This document shows, piece by piece, positions 37,172-48,120 of a stretch of DNA of 64,000 nucleotides (position 1 is the stretch's first letter; every line of letters starts with the position of its first letter). Source of the stretch: FEN-1139 sp038207155. GTDB taxonomy: Bacteria; Myxococcota_A; Polyangia; Polyangiales; Polyangiaceae. Location of the stretch: assembly GCA_038207155.1 (NCBI GenBank), contig JBBRAB010000013.1, positions 54,259-118,258 of the forward strand. The letters are read 5' to 3'. The notes beneath the pieces were generated by a model. The model saw only the letters and a list, made by a program, of their open reading frames with translations. It made no database searches and had not been told where the DNA came from. Position numbers and translations under genes: made by a program.

Positions 37172-38247
37172 GGCGCTCCGTCAATGAAGGCAGTGAGCCA
37201 AGCCGCAGGAACACCGACCGTGCCCTGACTGGTTCTGTTGAACACGACGACGGGAGCCGGCCAGGGCTCTGCGACATTGGCGACCAGGCCGTAACCAAAA
37301 GAGCGGCCGAGTGAGCGACGCAGCTGCAGCCCAACGAGGGCGTCGGCGTACCAGCCGCTATCGTTGGTCTTGTGTCCGTCAGGAGCACTCGTTCCGGTGA
37401 CTCGCACGTAGTTGGCGCCAAGCGAGCCCTGTAGCGACAGTGTCCAGGGTGAGAACCTCGCCAGCACGCCACTGAGTCCAAACCCAAACCGCGTTGGCAC
37501 GAAGCGCGCTTTGCCGTGACTTGCCGAAACCTGATTGCCAAACCAGGGCAGGTCTATCGCCGCAGTGGCTGCAAATTGCCGACTAATTGGCTGAAATGCG
37601 CCCAGGTGAGCGCCGAATGCGTAGGCGAGTGCGGAGGGTTGACGCCCGCCGACCAGACCGAGCTCCCAGCGCAGTGGGTCGTTCGTTGTTCGTCGTTCAG
37701 TGACTTGTGGTGGCGGGGGAGGTGGGGCTGCTGACGGTGGTGGCTCTGCGAGTTTGGTCGGCATCTGCGGTGTCGTTGGCTTGGCCGAGCGCTCGCGCGC
37801 GAGTTCAAGTTCCGCAGCGGTGGCACGCAGGTGTTCGGCAGCGCGCAGCGCCAGCGCGGCAGGTGAGCTGCGATCGGAATCACCGCCCACGAGGCGTCGC
37901 GCGCGAAGTCGCCCGGTAGCTGGATCCGCGATCCATACGTCAACGCACGGCACTCCCGCGCGTTCGTCGATAGTGACGAGCAGATCGACCCCGGCGAGCG
38001 CTGCGTCTTCGTCGCGCCAGCGCCCCAGGGCTTGGGCGGGCTCCCCCTCAAAGTCTTGGACGAGCCAGCCTGAGAGCTCGAGCTCCCCGTGAAGCCGCGT
38101 GGCGATCTCGGCGACACCAGGGGACGCGGACTGACCGCGGACGATCGCGACCTGCTCGGCGAGGGCAGGGCTAACGATGGAGAACAGCAGCAGCGACAGG
38201 CGGAGGAGCCGCCAGGTTGACGCAGCGACGGGGCTCGCAGCAGACAC
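37168..38247 (-). CDS. Exported protein with probable outer-membrane beta domain
   Basis: 359 residues from a GTG start. A signal peptide (LLRLSLLLFSIVSPALA) is followed by a small alpha/beta domain (IATRLHGELELSGW, VDLLVTIDERAGVP). A Pro-rich linker (PPPSAAPPPPPP) comes next, then a C-terminal region of alternating strands ending FGYGLVANV. The last part resembles a beta-barrel or outer-membrane domain. No family is recognised with confidence. It lies 9 bp after the sigma factor stop and overlaps the RCC1 gene, so it is probably a target or partner in the same operon. Confidence 0.6.
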   Translation of the reverse strand: MSAASPVAASTWRLLRLSLLLFSIVSPALAEQVAIVRGQSASPGVAEIATRLHGELELSGWLVQDFEGEPAQALGRWRDEDAALAGVDLLVTIDERAGVPCVDVWIADPATGRLRARRLVGGDSDRSSPAALALRAAEHLRATAAELELARERSAKPTTPQMPTKLAEPPPSAAPPPPPPQVTERRTTNDPLRWELGLVGGRQPSALAYAFGAHLGAFQPISRQFAATAAIDLPWFGNQVSASHGKARFVPTRFGFGLSGVLARFSPWTLSLQGSLGANYVRVTGTSAPDGHKTNDSGWYADALVGLQLRRSLGRSFGYGLVANVAEPWPAPVVVFNRTSQGTVGVPAAWLTAFIDGAP

Positions 38248-38256
38248 GCGCAGAGC

Positions 38257-38919
38257 TTACGATACGCGTTCGACGAATGCCCGAAAACTCTCGTGGAGCT
38301 CAGGATCCTTGCGGGCGAGTACGAGCAGATGGTCGGTGGCTCGCCGGAGCCGACGCTTGATCGTGGAGAGTGACACCTCCAGCGCTTCGGCCAACTCCTT
38401 GAGCTCGAGCCCCTCGACGTAGCGGAGCAGAAATAGGGTTCGCGTGTCGGACTGCAGCTGGTCAAGCAGGACGACCATGCGCTTAGCCGAGACGGGGACC
38501 TCCACGGTTGGGGCAGGCATTTGCTCGAAATCGGCGGGCGTGTCGTTCCAGAACAGCAGCCGTCGCACCCGTCGTTGCCTGAGCTCATAGCGCAGGGTGT
38601 TCAAGGTGATCGCCACCAGAAAGCTACGCGTTGCCTGCGGATCCCGCAGCGTTGGCAGCTTGCGAAAGAAGTGGAGAAACACCTCTTGCTGCAGATCGTC
38701 GACATCGCGCGGGCCCACATGTCCCACGATGATGCGCCGCACGAGCGTCGCGTGGCGAACGACCAACTGCTCACCGGCGCTGACGCTGCCCGCCATAGCG
38801 GCGATGGCGAGTTCCGCGTCGCTTCGAACGGTGGCGCGTCCGCCCGCGACCAGGGTGAGTTGCGCGCGCGTCGTTCCCGCAGCGGCCGACGGTGGGCGCT
38901 CGTCGCCGCCGAGATTCAT
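38257..38919 (-). CDS. ECF-type RNA polymerase sigma factor
   Basis: 220 residues. Region 2 is GPRDVDDLQQEVFLHFFRKL with the -10-binding helix, and region 4 is LELKELAEALEVSLSTIKRR, a helix-turn-helix for the -35. Between them there is only a short linker, as in the ECF group. The gene directly upstream encodes a FecR-domain protein and overlaps by 4 bp (ATGA), the reverse of the usual FecI-FecR order. Confidence 0.93.
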   Translation of the reverse strand: MNLGGDERPPSAAAGTTRAQLTLVAGGRATVRSDAELAIAAMAGSVSAGEQLVVRHATLVRRIIVGHVGPRDVDDLQQEVFLHFFRKLPTLRDPQATRSFLVAITLNTLRYELRQRRVRRLLFWNDTPADFEQMPAPTVEVPVSAKRMVVLLDQLQSDTRTLFLLRYVEGLELKELAEALEVSLSTIKRRLRRATDHLLVLARKDPELHESFRAFVERVS

Positions 38920-40229
38920 GGAGCTGGCGCTTCCGTCACTGCGCGGGCCACCGCGGCGTACGTTCCGGTCGGGAAGCGTCGCAGGTAGTCCCGAGCGGCC
39001 GCGGCCGCCAACGGGTGATTCTTGCTGCGCTGCAGCACGAGCAGTTTGCGCCCGAAAGCCTCCGGAGCGTACGTGCCGTTGGGTGCCTCCCGCGCATAGG
39101 TGTCGTAGAACGACAGGGCACGCGAACTGTCCCCGGACTGTTCTGCGAGCCTTCCGAGTTGGAACGCCGCGGAGGCTGCCACGGCTGTGCCGGGAGCGCG
39201 CTGTCGCAGGGCCTCATAGCTGCGAACCGCGAGCTCAGCACGCGCGAGGTAGCGCGCTGCGTCTGCCAGTGCGTTGAGATCTGCCAGGGGGCGCTGGGCG
39301 AGCGCCGTCGCCACGCCGAGCGTTTCCGCCTGATGAACCACCGCCGCCGACTTTCCACTCGCGACGGCTGCCGTCCAGCTGAGGACCGGAGCCGCTTCGC
39401 CCAAAGTCGTGTTGCTCGCGACGGCGCGTGCTGGAAGCTGGACGGGCTGCAACTTGAGCGCCGACTCAGCGAACGGAAGGTCGTCGGCCGATTGCGTGAC
39501 TGCGCTCGGCGCCTGCTGCATGGCCTGGGTCGAGACGGAACCGACTTGGTTGATTCGCAAACTGCCGTCGTCGGTGTCCGCAACGAGCTCTTGTCCCGGT
39601 TGGACGTTCACTCCAGTTGGCGCCATCGGTCCCGAGACCACCAAGGAGCCCTGACGCAGGTGCAGGCTGAGTCGGTGCTCGGACGGGGACCAGGCGACTT
39701 GAAATGCCGTGCCGGTGATACGCACCGTGAAGGGACCCGCGTTGACTCGCCAACGGGAATGCACCCGATGCGTGATCTGCGCGTCAAGCTGACCGGACTC
39801 GAGCGCGAGACTCGCTCCCTTGGCGTCGAGCGCGTCGACGCGCAGGCGAGCGCCTGGGGTCATCGCGACCAGGCTGCCCTCGGAGAAGCGCAGTGCTACC
39901 GGCGAGGAGGGATTGCCCGGGGCTTCGATGTAGCCCTGATTTGCGTTCGCAATTCCGCTCACGGAGTAGGTGAGGGCCGGCGCCGGGCGCAACCACCACA
40001 GGGCAGCCGCGGCAGCCGAAAGGGCGAGTGCCAAGGCCGCACCGATGCGCTGCTGTAGTCGACCCGACCGCGACTGCCCAGCGCCAAGCAGCTGCGCGGT
40101 GGAAAGCACCTCGCTGAGGCTTGTCTGGGGGCTCCGTGCATCGAGCTCATTGCGGACCTGTGCACCAACCTCGCCGAGCCATTGCTCGGCGGTGGCAGCG
40201 GGGACTTGGTCCAAATCAGTCGGGTTCAC
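38916..40229 (-). CDS. FecR-domain membrane protein with repeats
   Basis: 437 residues from a GTG start. A cytoplasmic N-terminus of about 60 residues precedes one membrane helix (IGAALALALSAAAAALWWL, about 62-80). The periplasmic FecR domain runs roughly 90-215: VTPGARLRV-like strands, VRITGTAFQVAW and LRQGSLVVSGP are typical. The C-terminal third is helical and TPR-like (QLGRLAEQSGDSSRALSFYD). Such proteins often regulate a cognate ECF sigma factor, the next gene here. First gene of the four-gene operon. Confidence 0.85.
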   Translation of the reverse strand: MNPTDLDQVPAATAEQWLGEVGAQVRNELDARSPQTSLSEVLSTAQLLGAGQSRSGRLQQRIGAALALALSAAAAALWWLRPAPALTYSVSGIANANQGYIEAPGNPSSPVALRFSEGSLVAMTPGARLRVDALDAKGASLALESGQLDAQITHRVHSRWRVNAGPFTVRITGTAFQVAWSPSEHRLSLHLRQGSLVVSGPMAPTGVNVQPGQELVADTDDGSLRINQVGSVSTQAMQQAPSAVTQSADDLPFAESALKLQPVQLPARAVASNTTLGEAAPVLSWTAAVASGKSAAVVHQAETLGVATALAQRPLADLNALADAARYLARAELAVRSYEALRQRAPGTAVAASAAFQLGRLAEQSGDSSRALSFYDTYAREAPNGTYAPEAFGRKLLVLQRSKNHPLAAAAARDYLRRFPTGTYAAVARAVTEAPAP

Positions 40230-40400
40230 GGTTCGCTACCAGGAGTGACCAAGAGTCGCCGCACGGCTCAGTTTCTGTAATCGGATCTTCCAGCACGGAC
40301 AAAACCTCGAAAAAGTCAGCTTCGAACAGTCGACCTGAGTCCCGGTGAAGTACCTCGCCCTACATTCTTTCGCCGAGGGCGGAGCCGTCGATGGTCTGGC

Positions 40401-40452
40401 GCTCGGCCGGAGGCGCGCCGCGCCGCGAGCTCGGCCGGAGGCGCGCCGCGCC
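40401..40452. repeat. 28-bp-period direct repeat in the intergenic region
   Basis: A 24-bp unit beginning GCTCGGCCGGAGGCGCGCCG at 40401-40424 and 40429-40452. It lies in the 248-bp gap between the hsp33 and FecR genes, both on the minus strand. The other 150 bp should contain the FecR operon promoter; no clear -35/-10 was seen. Confidence 0.8.
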
Positions 40453-40477
40453 ACGCCGCGAGTTCGGTCGACGCCAC

Positions 40478-41359
40478 TCAGTTCGAGCTGCTCGTCTGAG
40501 TGCCAAGTCTGAGCCCCGCAAGCTGCTCGGGTGAAATCCGGTACGGCCGGTGGCAGTAGTCGCAATCGATCTCAAGGGGCTCGGCGGACTCCATGAGACT
40601 GTCGAGATCCCCCGCCGGCAGGGTTGCCAAGGCACCGAGCACGCGTTGCTCGTCGCACCAACAATTGAAGCGCACATGGGCTTCGTGGAGCTGGCAGTAA
40701 CCCATTCCGAACAACAGCTCTTCCATCAGCCACTTGGGCGAAAATTCAGGTCGTGCGAGCAGTGGTTCCAGCTCCTCGAACTGCTGTAACCGCTCCGTCA
40801 TCACCATCAATGGCCCCTGCTTGGCGCCTGGGATCAGCTGTACGAGATAGCCGCCCGCTCGCGTGATGGCGCCTTGTTCGTCGAGCAGCGTTCCCACCGC
40901 CACCATGCTCACGATTTGCTCGGAGCTGTGCATGTACGCCATGAGCGCGGTCGAAATTCGATACGGCGCTGGGATTTCGACGACTCCCTGATTGATGCGT
41001 CCGTCTGGCAGCGTGCGCAGCATGCGCAGCGCGGAACCTGGACCCAGTGCAAGCGGCGGCGCCGACTCGGGACGCGTCACCAGCCCTCGCGTGTCGCCAC
41101 TCGGGTGGGAATCGCCGACCAGCTGCCATTCACCTGTGGCGTTGCGAACGATGCCCTGCACGCGCAGGTCGGGCGACATCGTCTCGCGAAACAGAATCGT
41201 CCCCGTCAACAGTTCTGCGAGCTGGCGCGCCTCGTTGCCAACGAGGCCTTGTGCCGAGCATGCACCGAGCACCGTGTGGGTCGTGTCCGTCGTGATGACC
41301 CGGAAGGAATCATCATCGGTGATGGCCCGGAGGACCAGATCGCTTTGCGCATCGGTCAT
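40478..41359 (-). CDS. hslO: Redox-regulated chaperone Hsp33
   Basis: 293 residues from ATG 41359; an open upstream GTG (41383) would add 8 residues. The N-terminal domain matches Hsp33 (CSAQGLVGNEARQLAELLTG, HPSGDTRGLV). The C-terminal zinc center has CxC in NCWCDEQR and CxxC in CDYCHRPY, the four thiols that oxidise to activate the chaperone. Full length (family about 290). It protects proteins from oxidative unfolding in the cytoplasm. It stands alone on the minus strand. Confidence 0.93.
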   Translation of the reverse strand: MTDAQSDLVLRAITDDDSFRVITTDTTHTVLGACSAQGLVGNEARQLAELLTGTILFRETMSPDLRVQGIVRNATGEWQLVGDSHPSGDTRGLVTRPESAPPLALGPGSALRMLRTLPDGRINQGVVEIPAPYRISTALMAYMHSSEQIVSMVAVGTLLDEQGAITRAGGYLVQLIPGAKQGPLMVMTERLQQFEELEPLLARPEFSPKWLMEELLFGMGYCQLHEAHVRFNCWCDEQRVLGALATLPAGDLDSLMESAEPLEIDCDYCHRPYRISPEQLAGLRLGTQTSSSN

Positions 41360-41528
41360 TGCGGAGCAAGGGTAGCGTCGCACCCGCCCACCGCCAGCTC
41401 ACATCCGCCCTGCACCGAGCCAGGCGAGGCATTCTCCTTCTGGTGTTGGTGCGGCGTGGCTGACACGAGTGGGAGGACTCGGGTCCTGAGTTGCACGAGG
41501 GTGGCGGCCGAGCGGCGGGTCAACGGGA

Positions 41529-41702
41529 CTAGCTCTCGTCAATCTCGAACGTCGTCTCAAGCGGTTCCGAAATGACGTAGTCGGCCTTGAGCCAGTGCAT
41601 CAGGTCCTGGAGCTTGCAGGCAGCAGAGCAGAACGGACGGCTCGGAACGGCCGCGGCGGGGTCGAATTGCTGATGGCACATCGGGCAAATCTGCTGGGTC
41701 AC
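41529..41702 (-). CDS. yacG: DNA gyrase inhibitor YacG-like zinc protein
   Basis: 57 residues from a GTG at 41702. The zinc ligands are C6-P-M-C9 and C25-x3-C29 in SRPFCSAACKLQDLMHWL, which matches the YacG pattern (CPxC...RPFCSxRCKxxDLxxW). The C-terminus ends YVISEPL and an acidic tail. YacG binds GyrB and inhibits gyrase in E. coli. The preceding codons up to a TAG at 41776 contain no other start codon. No strong ribosome binding site is seen, so the start is a little uncertain. Confidence 0.85.
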   Translation of the reverse strand: MTQQICPMCHQQFDPAAAVPSRPFCSAACKLQDLMHWLKADYVISEPLETTFEIDES

Positions 41703-41940
41703 GTCGCCGACGATAGCGTCTGGCGTCGATCCGGGCAGCTCGACTTCAACGGAGTTTGCGATTGCGCTCGCGGCGAGGTGCTCCGCCGCCTAGCCGAATC
41801 GCTGGGAACCGCACGGACTTCGATAAGTGCCCAGCTGGGCAATGGGACGAGGCGGCCGGTTGGCTGAGATGTCCCTGCTCCGATTCCTGCTTGGACCCCT
41901 TGTCCACGAGACAGGGTCGCGGCAGCATGCCGGCGCTCCC
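41703..41940. other. Divergent region between yacG and glyS
   Basis: 238 bp carrying the promoters for two divergent genes. The frame upstream of glyS is open from 41827, but its first 38 codons are not like glycyl-tRNA synthetase. No glyQ-like sequence is present. No T-box or other RNA element was recognised. Confidence 0.4.
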
Positions 41941-44025
41941 ATGGTCGAAGATCTCTTGCTCGAAATTGGCGTCGAAGAGCTCCCCGCGTCCTTCGTGACC
42001 CAAGCCGTCGCCGCTCTCCCCACGCTCATTGAGGATCAGTTGCGTCAGGTGCGCCTGTCGCACGGAGCGATCTGGGCTTCCGGTACGCCGCGGCGCCTGG
42101 TCGTTCGCGCTGATGGCCTCGCGATGTCGCAACCCGATCTCGACGAAGAAATGGTGGGGCCGCCGAGTCGTGCCGGCTTTGACGCCAAGGGCAATCCTAC
42201 CAAAGCCGCCGAGGCCTTCGCGCAAAAGCTAGGGTGTCCTATCGCCCAGCTCGGTCGCGTCATGACACCGAAGGGCGAATATCTTGTTGGGCGTAGGCGT
42301 GAGCAGGGTGTTGCGGCTCAGCTCCTGCTACCGAAAGTGCTTGAGCGAGTCTGCGCCAGTATTCCGTTCCGCAAGTCGATGCGCTGGGCCAACGAGGAAA
42401 CAGCGTTCGGACGCCCTGTGCGCTGGCTGCTGGCGCTGATCGGCACGGAGACAATCTCCTTCAGTTTTGCCGGAATTAGTGCCGGAAGAACCACCGAAGG
42501 ACACCGCTTTTTGGCGCGCTCGCCGGTCGAGATCAACCACGCGAGTGAGTACGTCGCCGCCCTGCGCGCGCGCCACGTGCTCGTCGACACCGATGAGCGT
42601 CGCCGCGTTATGCAAGAGCGGCTCGAACAAGCCGCCAAGGCCAGCAGCGGCACCATCATCGCAGACGAGTTCTTGGTCGGCGAGAACTGCTCGCTCGTTG
42701 AGGATCCCTGCGTCGTCGTCGGGTCGTTCGAGTCCGAGTTCTTGGAGCTCCCCGAGGGTGTGATCCTCGCTGTAGCCCGCGGTCACCAGCGCTATTTTGG
42801 AATGCGCGATTGCGCTGGCAAGCTGCTGCCGAAGTACCTCGCGGTAGTCGGAACCGCCGAAAATCCAGGCAATATTACGCGTGGTGGCGACCGCGTGATG
42901 CGAGCTCGTCTCGCAGACGCGCGCTTTTTTCACTTGACCGATCTGGCGCGACCACTGGCCGCACGTCGCGAGCAGCTCGACAGCGTCATGTTCCACAAGC
43001 GGCTCGGAAGCGTCGGGGACAAGGTTCGACGCCTCGAGCAGTTGATTCCTCGACTGGCAGCTGAGCTTAACCTGAGCGAGCAGACGCGCGATGACGCGCT
43101 CACGGGCGCCGGTCTCGCCAAGTGCGATCTGGTCTCGCTGATGGTCGGAGAGCTGCCCGAGCTGCAGGGTGACGTTGGTCGCAGCTACGCGCTGGCGCAG
43201 GGCGTCTCCCCGAGCGTCGCGGACGTGATCGCCGAGCACTACCAACCACGCGGCGCCGACGACCCCACGGCCAAGCACGAAGCCGGCGCACTGGTCGCAA
43301 TCGCTGACCGCCTAGACACGCTGGTTGGCTGTTTCGCCATCGGACAGGTGCCGACCGGAGCAGCCGACCCATTGGCGCTTCGTCGCTCCACCCTCGGCGT
43401 GCTCCGCACCCTGCTCGACCAGGGCTGGGATCTGTCGCTAGGTCGCGCCATCGAGCTGACCTACGCAGGATTCGAGGGCACTCGCCTCGATCAACCCATC
43501 GAGGCGACGAGTGCGAAGCTGCTCCAGTTCTTCCGTGACCGGCTAAAAGGCCTGCTCACTCAGTCCAACGACGTAATCGAGGCCTGTCTCCAGGTAGCAG
43601 CCGATCGACCCTGCGATGCCCGCGACCGTGCGATTGCGCTTGAGCAGATGCCACAAGAGACGCGCGCCTCGGTCGGAGAGGTGATCAAGCGTGCAGCGAA
43701 CATCGCCAAAGAGGCTCCGGTCGGCGCCTTGGTCGCGCCACGAGTTGTGGCCACCGACGTTCACCCATCCGAGCAGCGACTGTTTCAAGGTTTGGGCGAG
43801 CTGGCGGCAACGATCGAGGCTGCCGAGTCGCGCAAGGATTATCCGGCGGGCCTGGCAGCAATCGCAGAATTTGCGCCTTTGATGGCCCAATTCTTCAGTG
43901 ACGTGTTTGTCATGGTGGACGACAGCTCCGTTCGTGACAATCGCCTGCGTTTGATGCGGGATATCCACCGAAGCTGCTCAAAACTCGCGAATTTTGACCT
44001 GCTCGCGAGCAGAAAAGGTGTATGA
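41941..44025 (+). CDS. glyS: Glycyl-tRNA synthetase beta subunit
   Basis: 694 residues from ATG 41941, beginning VEDLLLEIGVEELPA, the family start. The tRNA-binding and HD-like segments are recognisable: FRKSMRWANEETAFGRPVRW, EFLELPEGVILAVARGHQRYF, and the C-terminal DALRR-type anticodon-binding helices (VFVMVDDSSVRDNRLRLMRD). Together with the alpha subunit it charges tRNA-Gly. The alpha gene (glyQ), which usually precedes it, is absent from this window, so it must lie elsewhere. Length matches the family (about 690). Confidence 0.96.
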   Translation: MVEDLLLEIGVEELPASFVTQAVAALPTLIEDQLRQVRLSHGAIWASGTPRRLVVRADGLAMSQPDLDEEMVGPPSRAGFDAKGNPTKAAEAFAQKLGCPIAQLGRVMTPKGEYLVGRRREQGVAAQLLLPKVLERVCASIPFRKSMRWANEETAFGRPVRWLLALIGTETISFSFAGISAGRTTEGHRFLARSPVEINHASEYVAALRARHVLVDTDERRRVMQERLEQAAKASSGTIIADEFLVGENCSLVEDPCVVVGSFESEFLELPEGVILAVARGHQRYFGMRDCAGKLLPKYLAVVGTAENPGNITRGGDRVMRARLADARFFHLTDLARPLAARREQLDSVMFHKRLGSVGDKVRRLEQLIPRLAAELNLSEQTRDDALTGAGLAKCDLVSLMVGELPELQGDVGRSYALAQGVSPSVADVIAEHYQPRGADDPTAKHEAGALVAIADRLDTLVGCFAIGQVPTGAADPLALRRSTLGVLRTLLDQGWDLSLGRAIELTYAGFEGTRLDQPIEATSAKLLQFFRDRLKGLLTQSNDVIEACLQVAADRPCDARDRAIALEQMPQETRASVGEVIKRAANIAKEAPVGALVAPRVVATDVHPSEQRLFQGLGELAATIEAAESRKDYPAGLAAIAEFAPLMAQFFSDVFVMVDDSSVRDNRLRLMRDIHRSCSKLANFDLLASRKGV

Positions 44026-44183
44026 AGTTCCCGCTGTTCGCGTCACTTCGCCTCTTTGTCGGTCGCTCCGCGGTCGCGGAGGAGCGGGGTCCCTGAGCAG
44101 TCAGTAACCGATTTCCGGCGAATCAATTTCGCCAGCGTCGTCCCCGACGACGGTATCACCGTGTGACATCGAGTGAGGTAGCA

Positions 44184-46901
<2,718 letters not shown>

Positions 46902-46910
46902 TTCGCAGTA

Positions 46911-46973
46911 GGTGACCCCTCCGGGTGAGTAGAGTCCAGCGCTTGCGCTGGAGTCTCCACTCGGGCGGGTCGC
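46911..46973 (+). other. Long imperfect hairpin after ppdK
   Basis: The two halves, centred on TCCAGCG-CTTG-CGCTGGA, pair over roughly 28 positions with a few mismatches. It starts 10 bp after the stop, and a second hairpin with a T-tract follows. It may protect the 3' end of the mRNA. Confidence 0.55.
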
Positions 46974-47005
46974 CGCCAGCCCAACGGTTCGGTTAGCGAC
47001 GATGG

Positions 47006-47042
47006 GGCACCCAGCTTTTTGCCGGGTGCCTTGTCTGTTTTT
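47006..47042 (+). terminator. Rho-independent terminator downstream of ppdK
   Basis: GGCACCC (47006-47012) pairs with GGGTGCC (47024-47030) and is followed by TTGTCTGTTTTTT. This is the clearest intrinsic terminator in the window. The remaining 144 bp to the next gene stop show nothing further. Confidence 0.88.
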
Positions 47043-47186
47043 GTGCCGTCGCGATTGGTGCTCAGCGCGGTCCCGCCGGGTCGCGCGCCTCAGCCATCGG
47101 CAAGCAGCGCAGTGAGCCGCTGTCAGTGGGCAGGAGCCGTCATCGGGTGGCTGCTGTCAGCACTCCGCTTGACGTCACAGCCCGGC

Positions 47187-47744
47187 TCAGCTCGCGCGAG
47201 GGGGCGCTACGCTGCGCGTGCGCGGAGCATCCGGGAGCTGAGCGTCCACCAGACTGAGTGACTGCCGCGCCGAGGGCGAAATGACACGGGTCGATTCAAG
47301 CCAGGCCGCCGCTTCGCCCATGCTGGCGAATATTTTCGTCGGATAATCGGGGCGGGTGACCAGGGTCAGTCCGGTGATAACGGCCCTGGCCGTGGCTGCA
47401 GCGAAGCCCTCACCGCGGACGACGCGAGCTAGCCCCCCGATGTGCAGTTCCTGTCGACTAATTAGCCTTCCGAGGGCCGCCCGCGTGGTGGGATCAGGGG
47501 GACCGACCAGCGCGTCGATCACGATGACCACACCCAACAAGCGCTCCTGCTTGACGAAGTGGCGTCGGGCGACGTTGGCGAGGTCCTGGACGGTTGAAAG
47601 CGTCGGTACCTGCGTGTGGAAGACCACGAGGAGCTCATCCGAGGACCAGACTCGGAGGTCACTAGTTTCGAGGCGTGATTCCAGAGCACAGGTATCGCAC
47701 CACTCCCAGGTGAGTTCCATCGCCGAAGCGGCCCCTGGATTCAT
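47187..47744 (-). CDS. Hypothetical protein (STAS/SpoIIAA-like fold possible)
   Basis: 185 residues from ATG 47744; the frame stays open 32 codons further up, but that part looks unconserved. Alternating strands and helices (LLVVFHTQVPTLSTVQDLAN, GVVIVIDALVGPP, KIFASMGEAAAWLES) suggest a small alpha/beta domain like those of STAS-type proteins. No catalytic motif is visible. Two Cys form a CDTC motif near the N-terminus. It stands alone on the minus strand between ppdK and a candidate RNA. Low certainty of function. Confidence 0.55.
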   Translation of the reverse strand: MNPGAASAMELTWEWCDTCALESRLETSDLRVWSSDELLVVFHTQVPTLSTVQDLANVARRHFVKQERLLGVVIVIDALVGPPDPTTRAALGRLISRQELHIGGLARVVRGEGFAAATARAVITGLTLVTRPDYPTKIFASMGEAAAWLESTRVISPSARQSLSLVDAQLPDAPRTRSVAPPRAS

Positions 47745-47869
47745 TTCTATTCCGTATGAAGGGCCTGTCGCATTATCCTGCCCGGAAGCGACCACGGGCC
47801 ATCTTGGGGGTTTTCCCATGGTTAACGCACTCAGCGTCATCTCCCCCGCTCACGGGGCCGGGCGTGGTT

Positions 47870-48054
47870 TGTAATGGGCTGTAATGTCCCCTGAGTGGTG
47901 CCTGTGTTATTGGGTGTCGGTCCCGAGCGGGATAGCCCGGTGCTGCCCAGATGGGAGCCGGCGAGCGTGATTACGGTGCCTGGTTGCGAGAACCAGCAAA
48001 GCGCCCGGCCGAAACCAGACTTGGCGATTCGGTCTTGAGAAGGCGGCCTCGACG
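47870..48054 (+). ncRNA. Candidate structured RNA on the plus strand
   Basis: A 376-bp gap (47745-48120) between two minus-strand genes contains a plus-strand terminator with a T-tract but no plus-strand ORF. Just before it, GCCGGCG (47957-47963) can pair with CGCCCGGC (48002-48009). Inside these lies a 6-bp hairpin with loop GCGAG (47980-47996). The stretch GCAAAGCGCCCGGCCGAAAC resembles part of the c-di-GMP-I (GEMM) aptamer, but the matching 5' half is missing. The 5' end is a guess; no promoter was identified. Confidence 0.35.
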
Positions 48055-48102
48055 ACCGGTGGGTCCACACGAAACAGGGAGTGGTCCACCGGTTCCCTTT
48101 TT
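48055..48102 (+). terminator. Rho-independent terminator with no visible upstream plus-strand gene
   Basis: Arm 48055-48068 pairs with 48081-48093 over 13 bp with one bulge, followed by TCCCTTTTT. The T-tract is only on the plus side, so it is oriented for a plus-strand transcript. Confidence 0.7.
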
Positions 48103-48120
48103 GTGCCTGCTCGTCAGCGG

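Noticed and set aside
47950..48050. Calling a complete c-di-GMP-I riboswitch
   Set aside because: Only the 3' half resembles the consensus, the 5' GGCAAACC-type part is missing, and no plus-strand gene follows.
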